From Paenibacillus sp. AN1007 (lineage in GTDB: Bacteria; Bacillota; Bacilli; Paenibacillales; Paenibacillaceae), in assembly GCF_040702995.1 (NCBI RefSeq), contig NZ_CP159992.1:2071501-2135500 (forward strand): a DNA stretch of 64,000 nucleotides. The letters run 5' to 3'. A program made the translations under genes and the position numbers. Shown here piece by piece: positions 45,591 to 55,753 of this stretch. A model generated the notes under the pieces. It was not told the DNA's origin. It ran no database searches and was given only the letters and a program-made list of their open reading frames with translations. Each line of letters opens with the position of its first letter. Within the stretch, counting starts at the first letter, position 1.

Positions 45591-45702
45591 GATTTTAAAC
45601 ATAATGAATGATGCCTAATAAGAAGCTTGTGGAGAGTGCTTGATCGATTAAGAATAAACGGCTGGAGAATGCTTAATGAAATGAGTGATATGAGGTTGTT
45701 TA

Positions 45703-47016
45703 ATGAAAAGAGTGATGGGATTGTTTAATTCGCGATGGGGGCGCTGCGTAGCGGCAGGGACGACGGCTGTACTGCTTGGAACCATGCTGAGCGGATGTAC
45801 GTTTATCAGCGATCCCAAGCTTCTGATGAAGCCGCCGATGATGTCTACAGACAAGGAAAAGCTGTATAACATTGTGCAAAAGGAAACACCGCCTGAAAGT
45901 AAATTGATTCGGCCCAAAGATATGAGCAACACGAGTATGATCCGGGTGGAAGACCTGAATGGAGACGGCATTCGCGAGGCAAGTGTCTTTTACGAGACAC
46001 CAAATGAAAATGTGCGCATCCATGGCATGATTCTGGAAGAGCAGGGCGGTTCCTGGGTCAAAAAACTAACATTCGATGTGCCGGGCAATGAGCTGGAATC
46101 GTTCAAGGTTATGGATATTACGAATGACGGTAATCCGGACATTGTTGTCGGGGTCAGTCTGCAGGATCAAAAAGCTCTGACTGCTTATTCATACAAGGGC
46201 GGCGTATTGGAACAAGTGCTGGGCGGCGTACCTTATAATCAGGTTATCATTGATGATATGAAGGGGAATGCGCTGGATTTAAGCGGAGACGGCAAAAGTG
46301 ATTTCGTCGTCGTTTCGCTGAATGGTAGCGGATTTGCAACCATTGCGCTGTATCAGTACCAGGATGACAGCTTCAAGGAAATGGATCGTGTCGTTACAGA
46401 TTATACTGTCAAAGAAGTGTACAACGCACTTGGCGGTGAGATCGCCGAAGGAAAAATGGGGATAGTGCTTGACGCGGATCTCGACGACCGAAGTTCCTTC
46501 ACGCAAATGATGTATGTGAAAGACAATAAACTCGTCAGCGCTTTTAAATCGCCAGATCAAACGTACAGAGATGACAAAATTTTAAGCGGTGATGTGAATA
46601 ATGATGGTATTATTGAGTTTGGATTAAAGGAAACGCCAAAAGGCTGGGAGCATTACGTATTTGATTCGCGCATGTGGTTTTATACGTTTTACCAGTGGGA
46701 CGGTAAAGAAGGCAAGAAGTTTGTTTCGTTCCAGTTCCGGGATGACGCAGATTTGTTCCATCTAAACTTAAAGCCTGAATGGTATGGCAAAATCACGATC
46801 GATACCAAATCGGAGAAGGAAAAGTATATCCGATTCAAAATGATCAAAACCGATGAAACCGTGGCGGAGATCAAATATTTTACGTTTTCTCAGTGGGATC
46901 TTGAAAAGGGGAAGAGCTGGAAGGAGATTACTCGAACGAAAGATCGGGTCATTGCATCGCGTGTCGCACAGTCGGAGGCGGGCAATGCATTAAGCAAAAA
47001 CTTCTCAGCTGAATAG
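45703..47016 (+). CDS. Lipoprotein with FG-GAP/VCBS-like Ca-binding repeats
   Basis: A 437-residue exported lipoprotein: basic start, hydrophobic region and lipobox LSGC with Cys32. Four repeats of the form DxNxDGxxE/D are visible (DLNGDGIREA, DITNDGNPDI, DLSGDGKSDF, DVNNDGIIEF), as in FG-GAP beta-propeller proteins. It probably sits on the outer face of the membrane. It immediately precedes a two-component pair (15-base gap), so a role as sensor accessory is plausible but inferred. Confidence 0.85.
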   Translation: MKRVMGLFNSRWGRCVAAGTTAVLLGTMLSGCTFISDPKLLMKPPMMSTDKEKLYNIVQKETPPESKLIRPKDMSNTSMIRVEDLNGDGIREASVFYETPNENVRIHGMILEEQGGSWVKKLTFDVPGNELESFKVMDITNDGNPDIVVGVSLQDQKALTAYSYKGGVLEQVLGGVPYNQVIIDDMKGNALDLSGDGKSDFVVVSLNGSGFATIALYQYQDDSFKEMDRVVTDYTVKEVYNALGGEIAEGKMGIVLDADLDDRSSFTQMMYVKDNKLVSAFKSPDQTYRDDKILSGDVNNDGIIEFGLKETPKGWEHYVFDSRMWFYTFYQWDGKEGKKFVSFQFRDDADLFHLNLKPEWYGKITIDTKSEKEKYIRFKMIKTDETVAEIKYFTFSQWDLEKGKSWKEITRTKDRVIASRVAQSEAGNALSKNFSAE

Positions 47017-47030
47017 AAAGGAAGAACTTG

Positions 47031-47729
47031 ATGAGTAAAGTACTTATTCTTGAGGATGAAGAATCCATCCGCAGTTTTATCGTCATTAACTTGAAAAGAA
47101 ACGGATTCGAAGTGCTGGAAGCTGGTGATGGTCATGAAGCGCTTCGCATTTTACAATCCGTTCCGGATATTGATTTGGCACTGCTGGACGTTATGGTTCC
47201 CGGCATCGACGGGTTTGAAGTGTGCAGACGCATTCGCGAAACAAACGAACGACTGGGAATCATTTTCCTGACAGCAAAAGTTCAGGAGCAGGACAAAGTA
47301 TACGCCCTGTCGGTAGGGGCAGATGACCACGTGAGCAAACCTTTCAGCCCGACCGAACTGATTGCACGAATTCAATCGCTGCTGCGCCGGGTTAACGTAC
47401 ATCGTGAAACGGCTGCGAAAGTAACGTTCCAGTCCGGACCATTTTCACTCGATCTCATCTCCAAACAGTTTAAAAAGAATAATGAAGCGATTGAGTTAAC
47501 CCCGACGGAGTTTTCTTTGATTCAATTCTTCCTGGAAAAAGAAAACACACCTCTTAGCCGTGACCTTCTGCTGGACCACGTATGGGGCAAAGAGTACATG
47601 GGTGATCCCAAAATCGTCGATGTTAACATCCGTCGACTGCGTCAAAAAATTGAGAACAATCCTTCCGAGCCTGAATACCTGCAAACTGTATGGGGTCACG
47701 GGTACAAATGGAAGGGCCGGGATCAATGA
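47031..47729 (+). CDS. Response regulator, OmpR family
   Basis: A 232-residue regulator with an intact receiver: acidic DEE at the N-terminus, phospho-Asp in LALLDVMVPG, Thr in FLTAK and Lys in SKPFSP. The C-terminal winged helix reads ELTPTEFSLIQFFLE...VVDVNIRRLRQKIE. ATG 47031 follows GAAAGGAAG; TTG 47028 is an alternative. Its stop overlaps the kinase start (ATGA), fixing the pairing with the histidine kinase. Confidence 0.93.
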   Translation: MSKVLILEDEESIRSFIVINLKRNGFEVLEAGDGHEALRILQSVPDIDLALLDVMVPGIDGFEVCRRIRETNERLGIIFLTAKVQEQDKVYALSVGADDHVSKPFSPTELIARIQSLLRRVNVHRETAAKVTFQSGPFSLDLISKQFKKNNEAIELTPTEFSLIQFFLEKENTPLSRDLLLDHVWGKEYMGDPKIVDVNIRRLRQKIENNPSEPEYLQTVWGHGYKWKGRDQ

Positions 47730-49219
47730 TAAAAAAAGGAATTACGCGGCAGATTGTACTGCACTACTTTATTGTCGTTTTCCTTGCTCTGGTGCTGGTT
47801 GAATTCGTGTTTATGCTGGCTGTGCAGCGGTTTTATTATGAGAGTATCTATAATACCATTAGTACTCACATTACCAATAACAGAGACTTCCTTGAGCCGA
47901 TTGCCAGAGCTGGCAATGGAGAAGATGGCAATAACAACTTGTCTAGGCTTCTTGTGCGTCTTGCATTGGATAATACCGAACTGGAGATTTTGGATATGAA
48001 TGGCCGCGTGCTGGCAAGTTCAACAGCGTTTGAATCGGATCGAGCGGTGCTGCAGACAAGTGATATTATGCAGGCATTAAACGGTGATATGGGACGGTGG
48101 ATCGGCAGACAGCCTAACACCGGTGAATCGGTCATGGCTGTCGCGAACAAGTTTGATCTGGGCGGAGAAAATACGTACATTGTGCGTTATCTGACCTCCC
48201 TTGAATCCGTTAACTCCAAGCTGCTCGTTATGGGATTGCTTGCCATTGCCGTAGGAGTTGGCGTACTTGCCATCGTATTAATTATCAGTATTGGTATGGC
48301 CAATTCCATCGTCCGTCCGATTAACAGTATTACTGCTGTATCCGCGCAGATGGCGAAAGGGCGACTTGATGTCAGGGTGAAAGGGAACTACAAGCATGAA
48401 CTAGGCGAACTTGCCTCAACCCTGAACTTCATGGCTCATGAAATTGTGCGCAGCAACCAGATCAAGGACGACTTTATTTCGTCGATCTCCCATGAATTAC
48501 GGACGCCGCTGACCAGTATCAAAGGTTGGAGTGAAACGCTGGATTCAGGGGGATATGATCCGGAGGAAACACGTATCGGTATGGGCATCATTGCCAAGGA
48601 AACGGAGCGGCTGATTGGACTGGTCGAGGAGATGCTCGACTTCTCCAAGCTGCAGCAGAATCAGATGAAGCTGGTTAAAGGCACGGTTAACATTCGTGAG
48701 ATTGTACAGGAGACGATGCTGAACGTTTGGGCCAAGGCGGAACAAAAGCAGGTGCATCTGAAGCTGGAAACCGACGAGACGCGAGCGTACAATGTATACG
48801 GAGACGGAAATCGGTTGAAACAGGTGTTTCTGAATATCGTTGATAATGCGATCAAGTTCTCTCACGAGAATTCCTGGATCTTCCTGTCTGTCAAAGAAGA
48901 GAAAGGTCAGATTATTGCGGCTGTGCAGGATACGGGCATCGGGATCAGTGAAGAACATCTCATCAAAGTACGGGACCGGTTCTTTCAGGTGAATCACCAG
49001 AACGGAGGCACGGGACTCGGGCTTGCCATCACGCAGGAGCTCGTAGAGCTGCATGAGGGCACCATTACGATGCAGAGTGAGCTGGGGTCAGGAACGACAG
49101 TTACAGTGTCATTACCGATGCTCCAAGAAGAGGACACACCGATTCAACATAATGTAACGAGCACAGAAGCGACTGCAGAAGTGATTCAAGAACCACCATC
49201 TGACGGTGAGAAGCTGTGA
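47726..49219 (+). CDS. Sensor histidine kinase
   Basis: A 497-residue kinase with two membrane segments bracketing a ~140-residue outside sensor domain, a HAMP linker (IVRPINSITAVSAQMAKG), an H-box (SISHELRTPLTSIKG), and N and G boxes (NAIKFSHE, DTGIGI, GGTGLGLAI). The domain order is like PhoR/ResE-class kinases. ATG 47726 overlaps the regulator stop. The upstream lipoprotein may modulate its outside domain. A terminator closes the operon. Confidence 0.93.
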   Translation: MIKKGITRQIVLHYFIVVFLALVLVEFVFMLAVQRFYYESIYNTISTHITNNRDFLEPIARAGNGEDGNNNLSRLLVRLALDNTELEILDMNGRVLASSTAFESDRAVLQTSDIMQALNGDMGRWIGRQPNTGESVMAVANKFDLGGENTYIVRYLTSLESVNSKLLVMGLLAIAVGVGVLAIVLIISIGMANSIVRPINSITAVSAQMAKGRLDVRVKGNYKHELGELASTLNFMAHEIVRSNQIKDDFISSISHELRTPLTSIKGWSETLDSGGYDPEETRIGMGIIAKETERLIGLVEEMLDFSKLQQNQMKLVKGTVNIREIVQETMLNVWAKAEQKQVHLKLETDETRAYNVYGDGNRLKQVFLNIVDNAIKFSHENSWIFLSVKEEKGQIIAAVQDTGIGISEEHLIKVRDRFFQVNHQNGGTGLGLAITQELVELHEGTITMQSELGSGTTVTVSLPMLQEEDTPIQHNVTSTEATAEVIQEPPSDGEKL

Positions 49220-49289
49220 TTCGTGGTCTGAAATACTCGTCAACACAGTGAACATACGTTTTTAATGATACGTTTAAAATGAAACGAGA

Positions 49290-49319
49290 AAAGGCGAGCC
49301 GTCATGGCTCGCCTTTTTT
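49290..49319 (+). terminator. Terminator of the lipoprotein-two-component operon
   Basis: AAAGGCGAGCC pairs with GGCTCGCCTTT (loop GTCAT), followed by TTTT. It lies between this operon and the convergent glgC. Confidence 0.88.
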
Positions 49320-49347
49320 ATGTTATATGCTCATTTATCCCATAAGA

Positions 49348-50574
49348 TTAGGAGGAAAGTTCACCCGCACGGAGACGTCCGCTTTTCTCATATACTTCTT
49401 TGAGTATACGTACAGGCTGTGTGCGTACCGCTGGTTTAGGTGATACGACCTCATTCGGTCCTACCACGACAATTTCATCCGCTGTGCCTTTGACAATCGC
49501 ACCATCTTTGATGATGGCTCCTTCGCCAATAATTGCCCGTTCGATGTGAACGCCGCGACCTACGCGGGCATTCGGCATAACAACGCTGTCCAGTACCTCA
49601 GAACCTTTGCCTACTTCAGCACCGCAGAAGATGACAGAGCGTTCAGCGCGGCCTTCAATGGCGCACGAGTCATGAACCATCGAAGCAATATGCTCCATTT
49701 TGCTCTGTCTTGCTTTGATTGCACTCGGTTTGGAGCGCCATTCGCGAGTGAACATGGGCCAGTCATCTCGCTGCAGACTCCAGTTCTCCTCATTATAAAG
49801 GAGGTCCATATGCGCATCCCAAAGGCTTTTTACCGTACCTACATCTTTCCAGTACCCATTAAAGTTATACACATAGAGTGAGTTATTTTCATTCAACATC
49901 TGTGGAATAACATCTTTACCGAAGTCGTGACTGGAGTTAGGATTCGCAGCATCCTTAAGGAGATGGCGTTTCAAATACTGCCAATTGAACATGTAAATGC
50001 CCATGGAAGCCAAGTTGCTTTTCGGTTCGGCCGGTTTTTCAGCAAATTCGGTCACGCGCAGGTTCTCGTCTGCAGCCATAATGCCGAAGCGATGTGCTTC
50101 GTCCCAAGGCACTTCCATGACAGAAATCGTTGCAACAGCATTGTTGGCTTTGTGAGCCTCAAGCATTTCACGGTAATTCATATGATAAATGTGGTCACCC
50201 GACAAAATTAGAACATTTTCGGGATTTTGCTGGTCGATATAGTCCATATTTTTATATATGGCATCCGCAGTTCCCAAGTATTCGTCATTTCCTGTATGAT
50301 AAGATGGAAGCAAGGAGATTCCGGTCTCATTTGATTGGCCTTGTATCCATGGTTCTCCTTGACCAATATGTTCGTGCAGTGATTCCGCCTCGTACTGCGT
50401 CAGAACACCTACAGTGTCGATCCCAGAGTTGACGCAGTTACTGAGAGGAAAATCGATAATCCGGTAATGCCCGCCAAACGGTACAGCGGGTTTTGCAATC
50501 CTCGAGGTTAAAGGGGCTAATCGCTTTCCTTCTCCTCCCGCCAACAGCATAGCGATGCAATCTTTATTAAACAT
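49348..50574 (-). CDS. glgC: Glucose-1-phosphate adenylyltransferase (GlgC)
   Basis: A 408-residue ADP-glucose pyrophosphorylase: nucleotide loop [36 protein letters not shown] and a C-terminal left-handed beta-helix ([12 protein letters not shown]). It makes ADP-glucose for GlgA. It has no paired GlgD here. It is divergent from glgB-glgA, instead of heading them as in B. subtilis. ATG 50574 follows GGGAGGG. Confidence 0.93.
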   Translation of the reverse strand: MFNKDCIAMLLAGGEGKRLAPLTSRIAKPAVPFGGHYRIIDFPLSNCVNSGIDTVGVLTQYEAESLHEHIGQGEPWIQGQSNETGISLLPSYHTGNDEYLGTADAIYKNMDYIDQQNPENVLILSGDHIYHMNYREMLEAHKANNAVATISVMEVPWDEAHRFGIMAADENLRVTEFAEKPAEPKSNLASMGIYMFNWQYLKRHLLKDAANPNSSHDFGKDVIPQMLNENNSLYVYNFNGYWKDVGTVKSLWDAHMDLLYNEENWSLQRDDWPMFTREWRSKPSAIKARQSKMEHIASMVHDSCAIEGRAERSVIFCGAEVGKGSEVLDSVVMPNARVGRGVHIERAIIGEGAIIKDGAIVKGTADEIVVVGPNEVVSPKPAVRTQPVRILKEVYEKSGRLRAGELSS

Positions 50575-50770
50575 GATCGTTTCCCTCCCAAAATATTTGT
50601 GCAGTGTAGTACATTAGTAAACGAATGCGAAGCTTCTGAAACGATAATTACTGTAAAAATTCTGAAAAAATACATCAAAATTTAAAACAACGCATTTTTC
50701 TTTTCAACTTGGCTAGAATGGGGTAATGGTTAACGTTATATCTATTTTCTGGAGAAAAGAAGGTGATCTC

Positions 50771-52780
50771 TTGGCTGTTCAACCGCTAGCACAACCGGAA
50801 ATTTTACCGGAGCATATTTATTTATTTCATGAAGGTAATCTTCATCACAGTTATCGAATGTTGGGCGCGCATCCTGAGACTCGCGATCACCGTCAAGGGT
50901 TCCGCTTTACCGTCTGGGCGCCAAACGCCGTAGAAGTCGGACTGGCTCTGGACCGTAATGGCTGGAAAGGTGAAAAGGAACCTTTATATAAGATACCCGA
51001 ATCAGGATTTTGGAGTCGTTTCTTTCCGGAAATTGAAGAAGGTACTTTATACAAATTTCGCATTTTAACGGAAGATGGGACTGAATTCCTCAAAGCAGAC
51101 CCTTATGCATTTCAGGCTGAAGTCCGCCCCCAAACGGCATCGGTCACAAGTTCCATTGAAGGTTACAAGTGGAATGACGGTGCATGGAGACGCAAACGGC
51201 GTACGATGTATAACAAACCTTTACATATTTATGAAATGCATCTGGGAACGTGGAGACGCAAGGAAGATGGCAGTCTCTATAGTTACCGTGAGATGGCAGA
51301 TTTGCTCGTTCCGTATTTGCTTGAGATGAATTATACCCATGTTGAAATGATGCCCCTTAGCGAGCATCCGTACGACCTGTCATGGGGATATCAAAATACG
51401 GGTTTCTACGCGCCAACAAGCCGTTATGGGCAGCCCAAAGACCTCATGTATCTGGTGGATACACTGCATCAGGCGGGTATAGGTGTACTGCTGGATTGGG
51501 TGCCTGCTCATTTTGCCAAAGATGCACATGGCCTGCGTCTGTTCGATGGAACACCTCTGTACGAGTACGCTGATCCCATGTTAGCCGAGAAACCAGGCTG
51601 GGGCACACTCAGTTTTGACTATTCCAAACCGGAGGTGCGCTCGTTCCTCATTTCCAATGCACTGTACTGGATGGAAATGTACCATTTTGATGGCCTGCGT
51701 GTAGATGCGGTGACAAGTATGCTTCGCCTTGATTTTGAAAAACAGCCAGGTCAGTATCGAACCAACGATGAAGGTGGCCTGGAAAATAAAGAAGCGGTCG
51801 CTTTTTTACAGCAGTTGAACCAAACTATTTTTGAATACTATCCCTATGCTTTAATGATGGCTGAAGAGTCCAGTGCATGGCCAATGGTGACGATGCCAGT
51901 GGATAAGGGTGGTCTTGGTTTTAACTATAAATGGAACATGGGCTGGATGAATGATACGCTCGATTATATGGAATCTGAATTTCATGAACGTCCTTCCAAA
52001 CATCATTTGCTGACATTCCCGGTTGTATACTCCTTTTCTGAAAATTATGTGCTTCCTCTTTCTCATGACGAGGTGGTACATGGTAAAAAGTCTCTTCTGA
52101 ACAAAATGCCAGGAAGTTATGAGCAGAAATTTGCAGGTATGCGCGCGTTTCTCGGTTATTTCATGACATTCCCAGGCAAAAAGCTGTTGTTCATGGGTGG
52201 AGAGTTCGGCCAGTTTATTGAATGGAAAGATGAGGATCAACTGGATTGGTTTTTGCTGGATTATGACAGTCACCGCAGCCTGCACAAGTTTGAACGGGAG
52301 CTGTCTGAGCTGTACGTCCGTGAAAAAGCTTTATGGGAGCTTGATCATTCCTTTGACGGTTATGAATGGATCACTCCGGATGATCAGGGCCAAAGTGTCA
52401 TTTCATATGTACGCAAAGGAAAAAAACCTGCGGATACACTCCTTGTGCTCATTAACTTTCAGCCAGTCAAAAGGGAGCGTTACCGGATTGGCGTCATGCG
52501 TCCCGGTATGTATACCGAAATTCTGAACAGTGACCATTCGGATTACGGTGGTTCAGGGATAACTAATGATATGCTGATCCCTACAGAAAAGATTCCTTTT
52601 CACGGGCATGCAAACAGCCTGGAAGTGGATTTACCCCCTCTGAGTGTCGTTATTTTAAAAAAGAATACACGTCGGAAAACGGAGCCCATCGCTGAAGGCA
52701 GCGCTTCCGTGAAATCGAATAAAAAAACAGTGAAAAAAGAGAGAAATACGCTTAAACCGAAAAGGGGGACGAACACATGA
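50771..52780 (+). CDS. glgB: 1,4-alpha-glucan branching enzyme GlgB
   Basis: A 669-residue branching enzyme: CBM48 domain (RFTVWAPNAVEVGL), catalytic barrel with GLRVDAVTSM (nucleophile Asp), AEESSAWP (acid) and LSHDEVVHGK (third acid), and a C-terminal beta domain followed by a Lys-rich tail. It makes alpha-1,6 branches in glycogen. I chose TTG 50771 after AGAAGGTGA; ATG 50726 has no clear site. The last 4 bases overlap glgA. Confidence 0.92.
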   Translation: MAVQPLAQPEILPEHIYLFHEGNLHHSYRMLGAHPETRDHRQGFRFTVWAPNAVEVGLALDRNGWKGEKEPLYKIPESGFWSRFFPEIEEGTLYKFRILTEDGTEFLKADPYAFQAEVRPQTASVTSSIEGYKWNDGAWRRKRRTMYNKPLHIYEMHLGTWRRKEDGSLYSYREMADLLVPYLLEMNYTHVEMMPLSEHPYDLSWGYQNTGFYAPTSRYGQPKDLMYLVDTLHQAGIGVLLDWVPAHFAKDAHGLRLFDGTPLYEYADPMLAEKPGWGTLSFDYSKPEVRSFLISNALYWMEMYHFDGLRVDAVTSMLRLDFEKQPGQYRTNDEGGLENKEAVAFLQQLNQTIFEYYPYALMMAEESSAWPMVTMPVDKGGLGFNYKWNMGWMNDTLDYMESEFHERPSKHHLLTFPVVYSFSENYVLPLSHDEVVHGKKSLLNKMPGSYEQKFAGMRAFLGYFMTFPGKKLLFMGGEFGQFIEWKDEDQLDWFLLDYDSHRSLHKFERELSELYVREKALWELDHSFDGYEWITPDDQGQSVISYVRKGKKPADTLLVLINFQPVKRERYRIGVMRPGMYTEILNSDHSDYGGSGITNDMLIPTEKIPFHGHANSLEVDLPPLSVVILKKNTRRKTEPIAEGSASVKSNKKTVKKERNTLKPKRGTNT

Positions 52781-54207
52781 ATATTTTATTTGCAGCGGCG
52801 GAAGCACATCCGTTTATCAAAACAGGGGGACTTGCTGATGTGATCGGTGCACTTCCCCAGGCGTTGAAGAAAAACGGGGCAGATGTGCGAGTGATTCTGC
52901 CGAAATACAAAGGGATTCCTGAAGAATACAAAGAGGCGATGAAGCCCGTACTAGTCACAGATGTTCCTCTAGGTTGGCGCAGACCCTATTGTGGAATAGA
53001 AATGCTGGAGTATCAGGGGATTCCGGTCTATTTTATAGACAATGAATATTATTTTGGGCGTGACGGAGTTTACGGGTACATGGATGATGGCGAGCGGTTT
53101 GCCTTTTTTAACCGTGCTGTGCTTGAGGTGCTTCCGCAGATCGAGTTCAAGCCGGACATCCTGCACACCCATGACTGGCATGCAGGCATGATTCCACTGC
53201 TGCTGAAAGCTCATTATGCTCATGATGCTTTCTATAGTGAAATGCGCTCGGTGTTCACCATACATAACTTGTTGTATCAAGGGGTGTTTCCGCATGAGCT
53301 GTTCAGCGAAATTCTGGAGCTTGATGACAGGTATTTCACAATGGAAGGCGCTGAATACTATGGAAATGTCAATTTCCTGAAATCAGGAATTGTGTTCTCG
53401 GATCATGTGACTACGGTTAGCCCGACTTATGCACAGGAGGTACAGACTTCGTACTATGGCTACGGCCTGGATGGTCTGCTCAGTTCATTGGGAGATCGAT
53501 TTAGCGGCATTGTGAACGGTATTGATACCAAAAGCTACAATCCGGCATCGGATAACAAAATTGCTGTGAAATATAGAACCAGTCTGTCCAAGAAAACAGA
53601 AAACAAAATCGAACTGCAAAAGGAATTGGTACTGCCAGTTCGTCCAGATGCACCGCTTATGGTCATGGTAACCAGGCTTGTTGACTCCAAAGGACTGGAT
53701 CTGGTGTGCCGGATTTTGGATGAGCTGCTCTATTATGATGATATTCAATTTGCTCTGCTCGGGACGGGAGATGCGGCTTATGAACATTGGTTCCGGGAAG
53801 CGGCCAATCGTTATCCGCTGAAAATGTCAGCACAGATCACGTTTAACGATGGGCTGTCCCGCCGTTTCTATGCAGGCAGTGACATTTTCCTGATGCCTTC
53901 GAAATTTGAACCCTGCGGGATCAGCCAACTGCTGGCAATGCGTTATGGAAGTGTGCCCCTCGTCAGAGAAACGGGTGGATTAAATGATACGGTACAAGCT
54001 TACAACGAGTTTACAGGGGAAGGAAATGGATTCTCATTTGCAAGTTTTAATGCACATGACATGATGAATACGATTCGTCGTGCAGAGGAGTTCTACCGCA
54101 AGCCTGAACATTGGAAGAAAATCGTCAAAAACGCAATGGGCGGAGAGTACAGCTGGGATGTATCGGCAGAGGAATATATGGATATTTATCGCCGAATTCA
54201 AGGGTGA
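52777..54207 (+). CDS. glgA: Glycogen synthase GlgA
   Basis: A 476-residue GT5 glycosyltransferase: KTGGLADVIGALP near the start, THDWHAGM, and KFEPCGISQLLAMRYG with the acceptor/nucleotide residues. It transfers glucose from ADP-glucose to glycogen. It overlaps glgB by 4 bases (ATGA) and is followed by a terminator. No glycogen phosphorylase gene is seen. Confidence 0.95.
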   Translation: MNILFAAAEAHPFIKTGGLADVIGALPQALKKNGADVRVILPKYKGIPEEYKEAMKPVLVTDVPLGWRRPYCGIEMLEYQGIPVYFIDNEYYFGRDGVYGYMDDGERFAFFNRAVLEVLPQIEFKPDILHTHDWHAGMIPLLLKAHYAHDAFYSEMRSVFTIHNLLYQGVFPHELFSEILELDDRYFTMEGAEYYGNVNFLKSGIVFSDHVTTVSPTYAQEVQTSYYGYGLDGLLSSLGDRFSGIVNGIDTKSYNPASDNKIAVKYRTSLSKKTENKIELQKELVLPVRPDAPLMVMVTRLVDSKGLDLVCRILDELLYYDDIQFALLGTGDAAYEHWFREAANRYPLKMSAQITFNDGLSRRFYAGSDIFLMPSKFEPCGISQLLAMRYGSVPLVRETGGLNDTVQAYNEFTGEGNGFSFASFNAHDMMNTIRRAEEFYRKPEHWKKIVKNAMGGEYSWDVSAEEYMDIYRRIQG

Positions 54208-54238
54208 TTCAGGTTCGAGCGAGAATAATAAACGGGCT

Positions 54239-54276
54239 AAAGCCGCAGTGTGCACACTGCGGCTTTGCTGTTTCTT
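54239..54276 (+). terminator. Terminator of glgB-glgA
   Basis: AAAGCCGCAGTGTGC pairs with GCACACTGCGGCTTT as an almost perfect palindrome, then TGCTGTTTCTTT. Confidence 0.85.
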
Positions 54277-54379
54277 TTATTAAAACGGAGGGAGGACAGC
54301 AAACTTGTATTGGAGCACAAGCCGGTTAACCTAACTTTAAATTAACTTGTGACTGCCACCCCTTGGACAGCTTTTGAGG

Positions 54380-55555
54380 TTAACGAACTACTTTTTCGAA
54401 CTCTTCACGGATTGCTTTCAACAGTTCAGGTTTGCTCAGAACATCGTAAGCTGTGGCGGCAAGCGCTTTGGCCCCCAAAATCATCCCGTCCAGTGCACGC
54501 TCCTGCAGCGCGAGATCACGGAATTCAATGGAATGCAGCGTATGAACTTCATCCACCACACGGATATAAGGATGAATGGACGGACATCTCAGGGAAACGT
54601 TGCCGATATCCATGGAGCCGTGGTCATTTCCGCTAACGATTTCTTCCTGCGGGATGCCAAGCTGCAGCAAATTCTGGCTGAACGCGTCAGAGAACGTCTC
54701 ATTTGTAACCATTTCATCGTAAGACGTTTCATAGTTGGATGTTACCAATTTGCATCCCGTCTGGAGTGCTGCGCCTTGTGCAATCTGAATGACACGCTCA
54801 GTCAGTACGTTCAGTTCCTTGCGGCTGGCTGCGCGCACATAAAACTGTGCAGAAGCATAATCCGGGATGATGTTGGCGGCTTGACCGCCGCTGTTGATAA
54901 TGCCATGAATACGAACGGTGCTCTTGACCTGCTGTCTGAACGCATTAATGCCGTTAAACGTTTGAATAACAGCATCCAGTGCGTTAATACCTTCATGCGG
55001 ACTGGCTGCTGCGTGGGACGATTTGCCATGAAACTCGAATTGTACAGCATCAATCGCCAGGGAGCTGCCTGATTTTTCATAAGCATAGAATGGATGTGCC
55101 ATAAGTGCGGCATCACAGTCATCGAATAATCCAGCTTCCGCCATTGGAACTTTAGCCCCGCGTGTCTCTTCTGCAGGGGTACCAAACACTTTAATTGTTC
55201 CGCCTACTTCTTCAACAACTGCTTTTAGTCCCACGGCCGCACCCAGACTCATCATGCAGATCAAGTGGTGGCCACAAGCATGGCCAATCTCTGGCAGGGC
55301 GTCATACTCACATAACAGAGCAATGGTAGGACCAGGCTTGCTTGAAGCATAGGTACCGATAAAAGCGGTGTCCAGCCCAAGAACCGGAGCTTCTACTTCG
55401 AATCCATGATAAGACAATTCTTCCTTTAGACGGGCTGATGCTAAATATTCCTCATTTCCAAGTTCAGGATGAGCGCCAATATATGATGAAATATCTTTGA
55501 AACGGGAAGCATATTGATCAATAACGTTAAATATTTGTGTTTTGTTGGGTGTCAT
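54380..55555 (-). CDS. M20-family amidohydrolase/peptidase
   Basis: A 391-residue metal-dependent hydrolase: GHACGHHL gives the first metal site, ETRGAKV and the dimerisation domain (KSSHAAASPHEGINAL) follow, and a late HTLHSIEF closes the active site. The protein is closest to p-aminobenzoyl-glutamate or N-acyl-amino-acid amidohydrolases (AbgB/YxeP type). It faces an amino-acid ABC transporter across a shared promoter region, so the pair probably imports and hydrolyses an acylated or peptide-like compound. The substrate is unknown. Confidence 0.88.
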   Translation of the reverse strand: MTPNKTQIFNVIDQYASRFKDISSYIGAHPELGNEEYLASARLKEELSYHGFEVEAPVLGLDTAFIGTYASSKPGPTIALLCEYDALPEIGHACGHHLICMMSLGAAVGLKAVVEEVGGTIKVFGTPAEETRGAKVPMAEAGLFDDCDAALMAHPFYAYEKSGSSLAIDAVQFEFHGKSSHAAASPHEGINALDAVIQTFNGINAFRQQVKSTVRIHGIINSGGQAANIIPDYASAQFYVRAASRKELNVLTERVIQIAQGAALQTGCKLVTSNYETSYDEMVTNETFSDAFSQNLLQLGIPQEEIVSGNDHGSMDIGNVSLRCPSIHPYIRVVDEVHTLHSIEFRDLALQERALDGMILGAKALAATAYDVLSKPELLKAIREEFEKVVR

Positions 55556-55653
55556 AGGTAAACTCCTTAGGCAAAAATGAAAATAATTTATTGATTATAA
55601 CATCTTTGCAGTATTTTTTCAGAAACAAGTCAGAATTCAATCTTGAAAATACA

Positions 55654-55682
55654 TTGCATAATCATGCATTGTACTTTATAAT
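55654..55682 (+). promoter_or_regulatory. SigmaA promoter of the amino-acid transporter
   Basis: TTGCAT (55654-55659), 17 bases, TATAAT (55677-55682). A TGCAT/ATGCA dyad lies in the -35 and spacer. Confidence 0.75.
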
Positions 55683-55685
55683 GAC

Positions 55686-55705
55686 TCAGTCATCAACATG
55701 ACTGA
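55686..55705. promoter_or_regulatory. Perfect inverted repeat over the transcription start, likely operator
   Basis: TCAGTCAT-CAAC-ATGACTGA (8-4-8) begins 3 bases after the -10 element, so a bound protein would block initiation. The regulator is unknown. Confidence 0.55.
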
Positions 55706-55753
55706 CGAATCAATATGTAAAAGTAATTATAGCATTGTAAGGGGAGAACAGGG

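Noticed and set aside
50643..50668. CodY-like sequence around AAATTCTGAAAAA between glgC and glgB
   Set aside because: Four mismatches to the consensus in an AT-rich region.
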